From Polytrichum commune (lineage: Eukaryota > Streptophyta > Polytrichopsida > Polytrichales > Polytrichaceae), in assembly GCA_950295325.1 (NCBI GenBank), contig OX485805.1, forward strand, positions 56,754,758-56,818,757: a stretch of 64,000 nucleotides of DNA. The letters are read 5' to 3'. The translations under genes and the position numbers were made by a program. This document shows positions 12,870-25,347 of this stretch, in pieces; the first letter of the stretch is position 1, and the number at the start of each line of letters is the position of its first letter. A model generated the notes under the pieces. The model ran no database searches. It was not told the DNA's origin and worked only from the letters and a program-made list of their open reading frames with translations.

Positions 12870-13538
12870 AAGTGCAGGTGTATCCTATGTTCGGGGAAAA
12901 CCGACGGCTAGTTCATTATCAACCGATGGATTTCCTCTCATGGCCGGTCCAAATTTCCAACCATCGGATGGCAATCCGACTGTAATTTCAATCCTCCGGC
13001 AATTAGCCGATGGACCAGAATATGTCCTGGAAATGTAGCCGATTCTTCTTGTGAGTTACTGGATTTCAACCGGAAGCATCCAGAGCGCTATTTGTCTGGG
13101 GTATCCGATGATGCACTTGAGGAAGTACTCTAAACCTTAAACTTTTTGAATTATGCAACCTTTCCATGACCAAATCCAATTGCTTCTATGAAAATCGGGG
13201 GACCCTTGGCCTTCAAGCGGTGAAGGCATTGCTAGGTTCAATTCCCAAGGATATTAACTCTTCAAATTTAAAGTTTTGAACATGCCTTTCTTTTCACTTA
13301 TTCAAGATTTCTAATAACTTTTCATACATTTTTTAAACAATTAGTGCCGATATGAATTCCATTTAATCGGATATTGGCCAATGAAAATATGAAAATATAG
13401 GCAATTGGCCGATTGATTTTACAAAAGACCGGCTGTTGCCGATATAAATTGGAAAAAATCCGACCCTTCGTAGCGACTACCGGCAATTAGCCACTAAGGC
13501 TTCAAAAACTTCCCGAACTCTGGGTGTATCTGAACTTC
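12870..13538. mobile_element. Candidate TIR element rich in GCCGAT motifs
   Basis: The left end AAGTGCAGGTGTATCC..GTTCGGGGAA pairs with the reverse complement of the right end (AAGTTCAGATACACCC..GTTCGGGAA). The interior is unusually rich in CCGAT/ATCGG and CGGCAATTAGCC-type words. Ends are imperfect and no target duplication is clear. Confidence 0.4.
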
Positions 13539-13790
13539 AAAGGTCTAACTGGTCTCACACCTTCAAAAGATTGACTAAAAAGTTGGACTAACATCATGTT
13601 TTGTTTTGTACAATAATCTAAAGTCAACGAGCACTGAGAGCTAGGATGTGAGAGCATGTTCACCTCTTATCAATAGAGGGTTGACATGCAATGGGATAGT
13701 GTCGGGTTTAGCCCTAGGAGTTGGACGCATACGTCAGACCCAATCACTATTGTAACATTGGCAGGACCCAAAAAGCTCTCCTGGGCCGGA

Positions 13791-14091
13791 ATAACTTGGG
13801 TCTATTGCGGCCCTGCCTTCAACTCCTTTATAAGATAATCAACTATCAATATTTCACAATCTTCGACCAAATGGAACCTCAGCTTCAACTATTTCCATGT
13901 AAAGCTTGTGTATCATAAGATATTACTTTTGATCACGGGAATAGGTTGAGTTTTATTGCGGCCCAGCCTTCAACTCCTTCATAAGATAATCAACTATCAA
14001 TATTTCATAATCTTTGACCAAATAGAACCTCAACTTCAATTATTTCGATGTGAAGCTTGTGTATTATAAGATATTAGTTTTGATCACGGGA
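13791..14091. repeat. Two-copy tandem duplication, 150 bp
   Basis: Unit 1 starts at 13791 and unit 2 at 13941. Both contain TATTGCGGCCC, AAGATAATCAACTATCAATA and TTTTGATCACGGGA in the same order with few differences. Confidence 0.9.
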
Positions 14092-14127
14092 CCCATAGTA
14101 TATGAAGCTCATATAGAGTGAATGTGT

Positions 14128-14304
14128 CATAACATTATTAAGCAGTGTGCATTCGTTCATGTGGGCCCTGAGAGTATAACCATGGGATGCCCCAACCTAG
14201 TGCAAGGAGACTCAGATCGAGTCTTAATGTGCACTAGGTTAGAGCATCCCATGATTAGTTTCAGGGCCCACATGAATGAAAGCACACTGCTTAATAATGT
14301 TATG
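14128..14304. mobile_element. Fold-back element, ~76-nt arms
   Basis: The left arm (14128-14204) and right arm (14230-14304) are near-perfect inverted copies, starting CATAACATTATTAAGCAGTG and including GTGGGCCCTGA, CATGGGATG and CTAGTGCA. The ~25-nt loop itself holds the palindrome GACTCAGATCGAGTC. A worn relative lies at 20533-20692, so this is a mobile or duplicated family. A transcript would fold into a long hairpin suited to small-RNA processing. Confidence 0.8.
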
Positions 14305-15008
14305 TGTGAGACACATAGTGAAACTACTCCCCTTTAAAAGAATGTTACATGATTTAGCACCCCTTTGTGTTTGCGTTTGGCGTATAATGTGTGAACACAT
14401 CATGTTTTTTTTCAAAGCACTTCATGTCCTAGAAAGCCATTGTTCAGTAGCTTCATGAACCCAGGCTCCATGGAATGGGCCAGCCTTGGAGAGGACCCGT
14501 TTTCCCGAACAAAATCTAATTTTCCAAGAATACATGAAGTTATTCTTTCCCGGTAGTCAACCTTCTTCAAGTAAGCCGTGACCTTTAACTTGCAAGGAAT
14601 CAACTCACAAAATTCAATACCGGGCTTCCAAAATTAGTTTTTTTTGTGGCCACGGGGTTGACTATCGAACAACTTTTAATGTATGTGTATCCAAGTCACA
14701 TGCACAACATTGAGACCATCTCAAAAACCTATCTCAAGTTGGTGCCATCTCAAATTTCCAATCAAAACGTGCTTGATCCCACGTCACTTGAGTTTGTTTT
14801 ACGCTTGCAAAGTCAACTTGAAGTTTGCAACCTCATTGGGTATGTCGATTTCTAAACCTCATCAACATTGCGATAAAGAGATCAATCTCATTGGTAGCTT
14901 GGAGGACAAGAGCCTTCAAAACGGGCTCAAAATATAATAGTCAATAGAGTGTATATTGGCCCATTTTCCTCTTTATATATATATTGACTTGAAACTCCTA
15001 CCCGTACA

Positions 15009-15033
15009 TCTCTCTCTCTCTCTCTCTCTCTCT
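15009..15033. repeat. (TC)n microsatellite
   Basis: Uninterrupted CT run of 25 nt. Confidence 0.95.
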
Positions 15034-15392
15034 ACGAACCTAGAACGCATGCATTGAAGTAACACTAAATATTTACAATATTTAGTGCAGTCTTCAAGTA
15101 ATATTGCAGTACTATAGAACCTAGATTTGATAAACTCCAAATGAGTACAAAGTGAACTCGACTCTAAAGAGATAGCTTAAAGAATCGAGATTCATGAGTT
15201 TGACGAAGACTTGTGGCTTCTCGGTCTCTTGGCCCTTTAGGGGTTGTCAAGAGTGTAGAATGATTCTATGCAACAATTAAGGGAAAGCAACTCTCATGCA
15301 TCAATAAATTGCTAAATCAATTTGAAGTTAGTCAACTCAAAAGATCACAAATCTCATGCAAACAATCCGTATATTCTAGTAAGTTTTAGACA

Positions 15393-15393
<1 letters not shown>

Positions 15394-15429
<36 letters not shown>
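15394..15429. repeat. (TG)n(TA)n compound microsatellite
   Basis: A TG run passes directly into a TA run. The 143-codon frame spanning it is not a credible gene. Confidence 0.95.
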
Positions 15430-15972
15430 TCCAACGTCAAGAATCTACAATTACCCAAAAGAAAGATAGCCTACCAATTGCACAACAATCAAGCCGGGCT
15501 CAATGTTCGTGAAGAGAGCCCATTTCTTAATACAATGTTGCATGTACTAGGTACCAAGTTTCTCAAAGAACATCATCGCAAAGAATGGATTGAAGACGGA
15601 GTCCGTTTATGTTCTACACACAAAAAAAAATGGTATCTCGTGTCATATGGTATTTTATGTCATTGTGGTAACTTTTCTAACGACGACTCTATAAATATTG
15701 TCATTCCAATCTTACTTTTAGTTCATCCACTTTTGGTGTACTCTGCAATCTAACATTTTTCCGTAGTGAATTACTATCGTGGATGATTGAGATTTGGATG
15801 AAAAGTCAAGTGACAAGAATTGCAATGTTGTAAATCTATAATGGCCAAATGATTTTACAAGGAATGACAAATAATGTTAGATTTACATTTAGGGTTGGTG
15901 ACGCTACACGGGTGGTTTACAATTAGTGTTGAGCAAGACAAATAGAATTGGTGACACTAAATACAATATTTA

Positions 15973-16456
15973 GGGCCACTTCGCACACGAGACTGAGAGC
16001 CCGTGACCATTACATTTCAAGCACTCTCATTGGTGGAAAAGGTGGAGCCGGTCCAAGTTCGCTTCACACTATGCTTGAGGGACCAATGGAGTATGTGAAT
16101 GCAAGAGGGATGTAAATTCTACATGGATTCCTACATGGCACCAAATGGATCATGTTTAAAGGTCACTTTGACTATTTTCAAAAACCACCTCTTGGAGGTA
16201 GGCCTAACACAAAACCGGGAGATTATGGCATTCCAAACACTCACAACCGTTGATTTATTCTATTTCATCATGTGTGAGGATACGCATGAATAGAAATTCA
16301 TTGAAATAGCATTTGGTTGAGGGCCCGGTCACATATGACTTCACGCTTCACTTGAGGGTCCGTGACCACACTACATGATATTGGAGGTGTCTTGGGACGG
16401 CCTTTGGACACTTTCTTTTCACGGTCACAACTCTTGGATCGTGTGTGAAGTGGCCC
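15973..16456. mobile_element. PIF/Harbinger-like MITE, copy 1
   Basis: Terminal inverted repeats of about 35 bp: the left end GGGCCACTTCGCACACGAGA matches the reverse complement of the right end, GGGCCACTTCACACACGATC. It is flanked by TTA (15970-15972) and ATA (16457-16459), a worn 3-bp TWA target duplication. GGGCC ends with a TWA duplication are typical of Tourist/PIF-Harbinger MITEs. About 484 bp long with no transposase frame, so non-autonomous. It interrupts a CACTAAATA..TATTTAGTGTAGTG palindrome whose halves remain on each side. A second copy lies at 36169-36673. Confidence 0.85.
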
Positions 16457-16740
16457 ATAGTGTAGTGTTGTTGGTGCTTACCTTTTAGCAACAACCATAT
16501 TCTACATAGAATCAAACTTGAATTGTTGTAATTTATGGTGATCCTAAACAACAAGCCGCCACAACTTGTAGCTCATGTTTCCTATTCCAAAATTGTACTA
16601 TTACTTTGGAGCACTAAACTAACTATGAAATTTAGTGTGACTTACTATTCGGAGGTACACATTCCTCTATCTTTTTCATGATCAATATAACTTATTTACC
16701 AAGTAAAGATGTTAAGGTTCTATAATGTCCAAACAGTTTG

Positions 16741-16923
16741 AGACGACAATAAACTACCGGATGATGGTGGAGAGATACCCAAATCTCAAGGAAGAGGTTG
16801 GTGGTTCGAATCCCGGCTGTGAAATCTCCTCTCTACTTGATGGAAACTTGCCAGATGGTCAACCCCCTCCTGTACTTTGACACTGGCCTGTCGGTCTCAA
16901 AACAATAAATAAATAAATAAATC
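16741..16923 (+). mobile_element. tRNA-derived SINE
   Basis: A perfect pol III box B (GGTTCGAATCC, 16803-16813) sits about 40 nt after a relaxed box A-like GATGATGGTGGAGAG. A tRNA-unrelated body follows, and the element ends in an (AATA)n tail at about 16905-16923. Its 3' half is repeated downstream inside the ~319-bp tandem units. Confidence 0.65.
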
Positions 16924-17795
16924 CAAACAACCAACTCAACCTTTGTTGGTAAAAAATGAGACGCACAGAAAATTGTTATAGCATTGCGTACTTCCAAATA
17001 GTAAGTCACACTAAATATCATATTTGGTGTGGTATACACCTGCAAATTGTACAAGAAGTACATTTATTATCCGGAGTAGGTAGCACTTGTGAAGCCTAGT
17101 AGACGTTGCATTGACCCCTCTTCCCCTCCCGATTTTCGGTTCAGTCATTGTCTACTTGACGGAAAACTTGTCAGGTGGTCAACCCCCTCCTGAGCTTTGG
17201 CGCTGGCATGTCGGTCTCAAAACAATAAATAAATAAATAAATCCAAACAACCAACTCAACCTTTGTTGGTAAAAAATGAGACGCACAGAAAATTGTTATA
17301 GCATTGCGTACTTCCAAATAGTAAGTCACACTAAATATCATATTTGGTGTGGTATACACCTGCAAATTGTACAAGAAGTACATTTATTATCCGGAGCAAG
17401 TAGCACTTGTGAAGCCTAGTAGATGTTGCATTGACCCCTCTTCCCCTCCCGATTTTCGGTTCGGTCATTGTCTACTTGACAGAAAACTTGCCAGGTGGCC
17501 AACCCCCTCCTGAGCTTTGGCGTTGGCATGTCGGTCTCAAAAAAAAAGAAAAAAAGAAAAAATCCAAACAACCAACTCAACCTTTGTTGGTAAAAAATGA
17601 GACGCACAGAAAATTGCTATAGCATTGCGTACTTCCAAATAGTAAGTCACACTAAATATCATATTTGGTGTGGTATACACCTGCAAATTGTACAAGAAGT
17701 ACATTTATAAGCCAGAGTAGGTAGCACTTGTGAAGCCTAGTAGACGTTGCATTGACCCCTCTTCCCCTCCCGATTTTCGGTTCAGTCATTGCAAC
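16832..17795. repeat. Tandem array, three units of ~319 bp
   Basis: The landmark GTCATTGTCTACTTGAC occurs near 17147 and 17466, and TCAGTCATTGCAACTG ends the array near 17790. Each unit contains a SINE 3' end with an (AATA)n or A-rich tail, CAACCTTTGTTGGT, and the palindrome CACTAAATATCATATTTGGTG. Units are highly similar, so the array is young compared with its neighbours. Minus-strand frames of about 70 codons repeat with the unit and are not genes. Confidence 0.9.
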
Positions 17796-18628
17796 TGTTT
17801 ACGAGCTAATCCAGGGTCATTGATGCTATTTTGGAGTTAAATAGAAAATAATTTAAGGTCCCTTTTATAGCACAATGAATTGCCTCTTCATGATGTTCCA
17901 AATGAATCCGTTTACATACAGTGGGGATTGAACTGTTCGAACCGTGCCAAACATATCTATACGTAAAATATGTTACTACAATCCATCTCAAAATTCACCT
18001 TGACATTCGCACCTTATTCAAGAAAAATGAACATGGAGTACAATAGGAAAGTGAGCGATGAATAGCCGACACTTCGAGCAAATTGAGGCTGTCCACGTGG
18101 TTCATGTGATGAGCATGTTTATACTTCTAGCTAGGAGGTTGGAACACCAAAAAGTGATCTTGCTATTTCGGAGCCACTAAGGTAGGAAAACCATAACCCG
18201 TGAAAATAAGGTGATTCGGCTAGAATGAGTGGCTTGGAATTTTGTGCAATATTTTTCAGAGATGGAGAAGAGGAAATGATGAAGAAAGCAAGTCGTTTCG
18301 TAATTGTATTCTTTGTAAATGATTAGTTACATTTTTTCAAAGAGGCAAGTAAGTCAAACCCCCTACTTGTACAATAGAGTCTCCCTAATCTAAACATCAA
18401 AATATTCTACTCCGCATACAAAGACATGCAAAACGGTTAACTTAATGGCACCCAAAAGTGATCGCAAGTGCTGTGAAACAACACCTATCCGGCCAATCAT
18501 TGCATCCCATCTAGCAATGCATCCTTTTCGGGTCACCACTTTTCCAATAGGTCCACACAAGAACCACTCTGCCCCTAGTCTAGTGTACCACTAGTGGTCA
18601 TTAACGGGTTCTGGTAGTCCTACCTTAA

Positions 18629-18993
18629 GTCTCAAAAGCCCCGCTAGATCACATCTTCGTTCGGTTGGGCCCCGCCTTCATTCGAGACGCCTCCTTCACT
18701 ACCCGGTCTTCCTGTCAAAACCTACGTGGGAACTCTTCCCCGTTGGGAACGAATGTGACAATAACCGGTCACTTAAGCCATTAAGCTCCTTTGGCATGTG
18801 AAGGAACTCCATCAATTAACTTGGGAATATTGAAAGTCATGTCAACTTGAATATTTGTAATTTTGATCGGGTATTGTCACATTGGTTCCCAACGAGGAAG
18901 AGTTCCCACGCAGGTTGGGGCAGGAAGACTAAGTAGTGAAGGAGGCATAGGGGCTAGCCGAATGAAGATGTGATCTAGCTTGGGGCGTCTCGA
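18629..18993. mobile_element. Fold-back element, ~125-nt arms
   Basis: The left arm (about 18629-18769) and right arm (about 18868-18993) are inverted copies sharing GCTAGATCACATCTTC, GCCTCCTTCACTAC, GTGGGAACTCTTCC and AATGTGACAATA. The loop is about 100 nt. GC content is higher than in the flanks, and there is no coding capacity. Confidence 0.75.
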
Positions 18994-20211
18994 AATGCTC
19001 ATCTAGTAGATTTTAAGATTGATATGTTGTCAGATACCTCCATTCTAAACTTGCACTTATATATTGTAGAAATTAATAAACCCATGTACACATTATTTCA
19101 AGAGCTTACATGAGGGGCTTGGAGTTCGTGAACTCATCCACCGTGGATGAAAGGCTTCTAGTATATAACAAGTTTCTTGTCGGGTTGAGGGCCAATTCAT
19201 TCCAATTGAGTTCCACTAAAACAATTCATGTTTTCTAATGTGATTCCCGGAGACAAGTAATCAAAAAACTCTTATTCCAAGATATATAATAGTTCATGAC
19301 GTTTTCACCTTCCCAATGAATGAGTTTACGTAGACATGAATCCCTAGTCGAGGATACAATTACGTGACACCTACCAGGGGAAGTAAAAACGGATGGAACC
19401 ATTATATACCCTAACTATCTCTATTTTAAACAAATTTGACTCTTAGTTGGAAGTCAAAGGCCACAACTTGGTCTAGAGAGACCCAATTACAATGAATTAA
19501 TAACAAACCTGGGAGGGGCATGTAAAATAGTGAACCGAAATCCCTATAAAATAGTTGATTGTTTTTCACCACCCACTTTACGTGCATGCCGTGGCCAGAG
19601 GAAGGTCACATTTACACGACATGGCAATTATCATAAAAAAAGTTAAAATTTCACTTTAATGTGCAATGGACAAAATGCAAGTAAAAAAGCTGGAATCTAT
19701 TTGCCGAAAAGAAGAGGAAGTAGTGTAGTGAGAAAAACCATACAAATGCATTTGTAGAGGTAGCGCGTGCACAAGCGGAAGTGTTTTTGGGTTGCTTCTC
19801 GTGGCGACAATTGTTGTTTTGGGTAAGTTTTCGAGGGCTCTCTTGGGGAATAGAATTTTGGATGTTATGGTTCCAAATGCCATTGTTGGGGAGAATTCAC
19901 AAGGACACTCGCAAGGGGGAGGGCGAATTGAGATAGGAGAGGGTGAAAACGTTGATTACTATTGTAGAGCCTGTAGATTTTTATTTTAGGTTAACTGAAT
20001 TTTTGAATCGGGGTCAAAGACTCTAAATTACACTCTAACCTTCCTAATATCATGCACGTGGCAACCAAAGTGCACGCGATATTTAGGAGGTATGCAATGT
20101 TAACATGGATGCGTGATAGTTAAGATTTAGTGTAGGACCCTATACACTAACAATTTTACTTGGTATAAAATTAGTTCAATAGTTAGAACATATAGCACTG
20201 TGTAAATCCAA

Positions 20212-20255
20212 ATGGTAAGTGACACTAAATACAATATTTAGTGTACCTACTTGGA
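20212..20255. repeat. Palindrome, CACTAAATA family
   Basis: CCAAATGGTAAGTGACACTA and a mirrored TATTTAGTGTACCTACTTGG form an imperfect hairpin. Related palindromes occur near 15063, 15953/16460, 16612, 17018, 17330, 17650, 22381 and 44062. Confidence 0.7.
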
Positions 20256-20532
20256 GAAGGACCATGGTACCAAGATGAAATTCTCCAAGTAGGGAATGCA
20301 CATTTTAGGAGGCATTTATAGAGTAATTTATGGGCCCATAGAGGAGGAGATGATTGTATGCAACTAGTGAATGTTATGTCGGATGACTTGCGGACCAAGT
20401 CCCATGGTAAACTCATTTGACGTTTGGAAGGTATTATTGAATGCAATGAATCGTTGCGGAGAGAGGGCATTATCATCGACAAGTGTACCTCTCATCCATT
20501 CAACATTAACGTTGTCAGTCATATACTCGACC

Positions 20533-20692
20533 CATAACATTATTATTAAGTAGTGTGCGTTCATTAATGTGGACCCCAATAATATAATTATGGGATGTTG
20601 TAGCTAGTGCAAATTTTACACAAACTTTCACATCCCATGTTTATATTCTCGGGGCCCACATGAAAGAACACCCACTGCAGTTAACCATTATA
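20533..20692. mobile_element. Fold-back element, second worn copy
   Basis: Shares CATAACATTATTATTAAGTA, GTGTGCGTTCATTAATGTGG, ATGGGATG and CTAGTGCA with the element at 14128-14304. The right arm (CATCCCATG..GGGGCCCACATGAA) is preserved but the arms have diverged. Confidence 0.65.
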
Positions 20693-22011
20693 GCAATGAG
20701 TAACTCCAAATGGCAACCCACACTAATTAGACAAAACAATGTAGTGGCATACAACCACACTTGTAGAATTCTACCGTTGTGTCTCCACGTGTTAAGTAGT
20801 GAAATTCAATTTACCTCAGTAACTTAAATTAGCTTTAAAGACCCCGAATTAGTCTTGGGGGGTGGACTCTTCATACAACGTATGAACTAACGTGAGTGTA
20901 AGAAGGGTTATTGTTTGATGTGTTAGAGTACATAGTATACATAAAGGATAGGTATTATTTTTCTATATTGTGTACATTTAGAAAGGCTATTAATAAATTT
21001 GAAGTGAATGTAAATGTACAAAAGTGGGCCATAAGGTTTAGAGAAAAAAAGTTGACAATACATGTGTTACTTTCATCCAATTCATGTTTTCTTTCATTGT
21101 TGTCGTGTGGTAATAGTCCTCAATGACTACCTTGTTCATTCTTGTTAGGGTTTGAATTTGGGTTTTAGGTTTTCCAGACTGAAGGTTCTTGGAGCGCTTA
21201 TGGGCCCCCTTGAGCGTTTCTCTTTAAAATTGTGGCTAGGATATTGTGTTCTTGTCTTTGTTTGTTTTTCAATGGAAAGTGAAAATGGATTGTATATGTT
21301 ATAAAGGCCAATTTAATTCAAGATTCATATTTTGAATATTTAGTGGAGGAATATATCACATTAGATTGAGAAGCTTAATATGAATACATCAGTCCGTTTT
21401 GTAGCTTGATTTTAGTATGTATACATTTGTTTTCATATGTAAACTTCTTGTATGTAGGGGACCGTTTAATTTCAAAGTGACCCACGCACATCATTTAGGT
21501 AATATCCAATGAAAGAGTCCACTCCCCAAGGAATTTGTCCAATCCAAGTCATTTGAGATGAATAGTCCACAAACCTACAAGCGGTCAAGTTTTATGCTGG
21601 ATGGATGACACGCACGCTCGTATGCGATATTTCCTCTCTCCCTGCATGTGGGTTGCAAGTCAACACACTAAGTCACGCCATATTTCAATACACATGAACT
21701 CGCACTAAACCCCAAGCCCTATTAAATGTAGATGCAACTGTATTTTGTGAATGCCACTTACATTGTTTATGGTATTCAATGTCACATGCATAATAGTTAT
21801 TAGTGTCACTTACCCTATTTCGAAGCGTAGGATAGGTTACACTAATGATCAACACCTTCACCATTCTACATGTCACCTCATGACACTTGGCGTTTAAGTG
21901 CACCAACTAATATCTTGGCATGTGTATATGTCCAGTAGTGTTAATTATGAGGCGTATGCCGATGTTACAAAATGGCCTACAAGTTGACAAAAGTGTACAC
22001 AACGACACTTG

Positions 22012-22150
22012 CCATTAGCATGCTCAAGAATATAGTCCTCTTGCATACTAAAATGTAAAACACATGACCACTTGCCATTAGTATGCTCAATAAGATCTTC
22101 CCCATTCATACTACAATCTACCCCTCTATAATTGTTAACACTATAAATGT
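22012..22150. repeat. Two-unit degenerate tandem repeat
   Basis: CACTTGCCATTAGCATGCTCA and its near copy CACTTGCCATTAGTATGCTC lie about 60 bp apart, and matching words follow each. Confidence 0.5.
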
Positions 22151-22159
22151 TAACACTTC

Positions 22160-25100
22160 TAATTCGGGGCAATTACAAACCCCCAATTATAAGTGTTAAT
22201 ACTTATAGAAAGCAGTCTGTAAAACGCAAAACTATCATCTCAAGTATCCCAAATGTCATAATTTAAGTATTTTTTTCACACTTCAATGACGAATAGTATC
22301 ATATTGGCAATGAGTGGACGTGACACTTTGAGAGCTCTAGACATGTAGATAGTTGAGGTCCTTCCCAAATAGTGGAGGTGACACTAAACACCATAAACAG
22401 TGCAGAGCAGCTTGCAAAACATGCCTCAAAACAAGCCTCCAATTACTACACGATTCTATGAACTTACCTGTTTTGCAAGTGCCAGTTGCATCTAAAATAA
22501 GATTTTTTTTCACCTACTCCCAGCATATACTAGTCCACTGTATTTCAATACGGCGATCTTGCCAACATTTCATCACCTCCGCCTCATTGAGCGGGGAGAA
22601 GCGACCGCTAGTTACAGATGAGCCGGTGGAGTTTGAGAAATAAGCAGTGGAGGTTCAAGACTTCGGGAAAAGCTACCTGTCATTTTAGAGGAATCTATGG
22701 AACCGAAATTAGTAAAGAGGAGCCGAAAGATCACAACACGTAACCGGTTGGACTTGGAAACACTAGGATCTTGATCGATTATGCCAAAGCTCTCACCGGA
22801 CACTGCCCCGCCTCCAATCATCGTCACTTCGTCTATATATAACTCATGGGGGTACAACCCTCCAAGTAGCGCCTCGGGAAGTGCGGCATTTACCTGTCGT
22901 GGTGGGAGATCAAAAGTTAACATGAAATTGCGTGGGTACCCAAATTAGCATTGCAATTTGCATGTAACAGTTTTGTATAATAGACAGATTTGAATATCGT
23001 CCTGTGATCAAACCCAAAGAGATGGGACAATGTCAACTTCTGGTCTTGTCAACTTTCTCTCAACTTTATTCGAAGAGCCATGACGCTGCCACCTCCCTGC
23101 GATACATAATCTTTGTCTGTGGGGGCAACTCCGGGCTAGATCCACCGAGTTTGAATCAAAAAGTCCAGTCATGCAGTGACGGAGGAATTTGATGATCTGA
23201 GTGCACAAAAAATTATGATTATGTATGATCATTGTCATCTGGTCCTGCAGTACTAGCACTTGACCTTGGGTTGTGTTTCGATCGATCCTCGTTCTTCGAA
23301 GCGAGCTTGAAAGTGCTCTTATCATTTCTTTGACCTGAATCTATACCAATAAGACCCTCGAGGATCAGTCGACGTCAATTAGAATGTTTAGGAACTTTTC
23401 CCAACATTGGTTGAAGCTCAATGGGTTTTGTGTGAATGCAACACATGCACTGCTTCATCAAGAGAGTAGATGAATCCATTCATCATCTCCAGATCGGCCG
23501 ACCGCTTTGCTCAGGTGCGCGGACTACGATAGTAGTTTTTCCTCCTGCAAGCTTTAAAAAACTGTGTTGAGATTATTTGTTGATCATAACCCCCGCCAGA
23601 CGGATCTGACAAAATTACCTAAGCTTGTGAGACATGGGATGTATTCGCATTCAAGCGAGGAAATTGGGGCTAGGAATGCAGTTACACTGGACTCGAAACC
23701 GAGAAATATCCCTGATCTGTAGTTTCAAACTCAATGCATTTGCAGATGCAGGACAACAATCACCTAATTCATAATTTTGTGGGCAATAATTTGGCAGAAC
23801 ATCGGCAACTTATAACTTTAGTCCGCTGTGGGCCTGAAGCTCATGCTGTAAGTTGCTGTCTGCTCTAGATTCAGGCAGACGGCCAAAAAATATTCGGTCG
23901 AAGTAGGATAAGTTTCAGAGGCTCATGGTTGTAAGAAAGCACGAGGTTATGTATATCCACCTGGGTGACCAGAAAGGAAGAGTTTAAACATCGCGTCAAT
24001 TGTATTTCTACGCTGTGATGACTTGCACATGTAGACACACTTATCAATAAATTAGTATAAATTAGTACATTTGCATTGTTTGTCTCGGAGATGGCGATCT
24101 ATCTCTGATCGACGTGTTGTTGATAGTGACAGGTGCATTTCATGGGTTGGGATGCTTGTGTTTCTTCATCGGTTGCTGATTTGACTTAAATCTATTTGGA
24201 ACAACGCGCTTGCTATTAGATGGAGGTCAAGTTGCTGGAGACTGAAAACTGGGTAGAAGATAAACTTAAAGTCTGCAGCAGAAGGGGTAGCACGGAGCGC
24301 TGGAAAATATTAAGGTATGTCCAATGCTTATATTGACAGGTGCAAGGCGCTAGTACATCCGTAGTACTAGTGTGATCGGGAAATCTCCAAAGTGGTTGAA
24401 TTCCAGAAATTTCCAAAATTGTTGATTACTCTAGTTTTCGGGACCCAATGCATCTGTCTGCAGACAGAAGGTCAGGGTGTCAAACCGTGATCGTCTTAAA
24501 TTTTATCTTCAAAAATTGGTGACCTTGTGATTTGTTTCTCAACTGATTCTTGCTAAACTTCCTTGAAGAGCTTGTTCTAAATTTCAGAACTGTCATTCTT
24601 CTTGGAAATTGGCTTCCTGTCACATAGCTAGATCCTGGAGAGTAACTGTACCCATTGTCTGCAGATGTACAGTGACACTAATTCTATTCATCTGGAGTGC
24701 TTAAGTAGCCTCGCAAATGCAAATCCAAGGATTTTCAAAATGAAGATTAATTTGTGAATCTGAGTCGAAACGAGGCTCCATATATATTACTACCTCCAGG
24801 GATTGATTGTGTTCGTTGAAGCACCAGGCTTTTTTCCTGTCTCAAAACCCCTGGATTCTTCTATCACTAAGACCCAAAGTGATGATTCTTACTCCTAGAA
24901 TTATTTCATTTGCTTTCATATTATCGGTGTAGAGTTAATGAGACCAGTGGTCAAGGGCTGGCAACATGATAGTTAATTAATGAAGCAGAGATTCAACTAG
25001 CTTCTTTACACAGGTTATAGATCCAGATTATCAGGGTAGCCACCGATTACCGAAGCATTATAAAGCTCAAACTGTTTTCTCCTTGAAGCTCATAATTGCA

Positions 25101-25347
25101 TCAATGTCAACCAATCAAAGCTCGTGCAAAGCTGGCGTACCCCAAGTTTTGAATCAGTTGACTCCGTAAAGGTAACGGGGTTTTGAAAAAAACGTCTGCC
25201 ATAGTCAGACCATTTGTCAATTTGACCCCTACAAGACATTGAGAATATTTGGTTTTGGGTCAGCCACTAACTGGTTGGGAGGTCTTCCAAGTAAACTTAG
25301 GCTGCATCCTCAGGTGACGTCCACAGGATACGGTTACTGTGGTCAAG
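22160..25347. other. Upstream region of the receptor-kinase gene
   Basis: Less repetitive and somewhat richer in GC than the sequence to its left, especially 22,550-24,400. It may contain the promoter and a 5' untranslated exon of the receptor kinase. The open frames here (about 100 codons at 22612-22923 and 23008-23325 on the minus strand) match no family I know. No element can be placed with confidence. Confidence 0.35.

Noticed and set aside
15322-15753. Plus-strand frame of 143 codons
   Set aside because: It runs through a (TG)n(TA)n microsatellite that encodes an alternating Ile-Tyr run, and no recognisable domain follows.
16833-17607. Repeated minus-strand frames of 63-76 codons
   Set aside because: They are copies of the same stretch of the 319-bp tandem repeat and contain the SINE tail.
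22612-23325. Two minus-strand frames of about 100 codons upstream of the receptor kinase
   Set aside because: Composition is gene-like, but no family, splice connection or conserved motif could be found.
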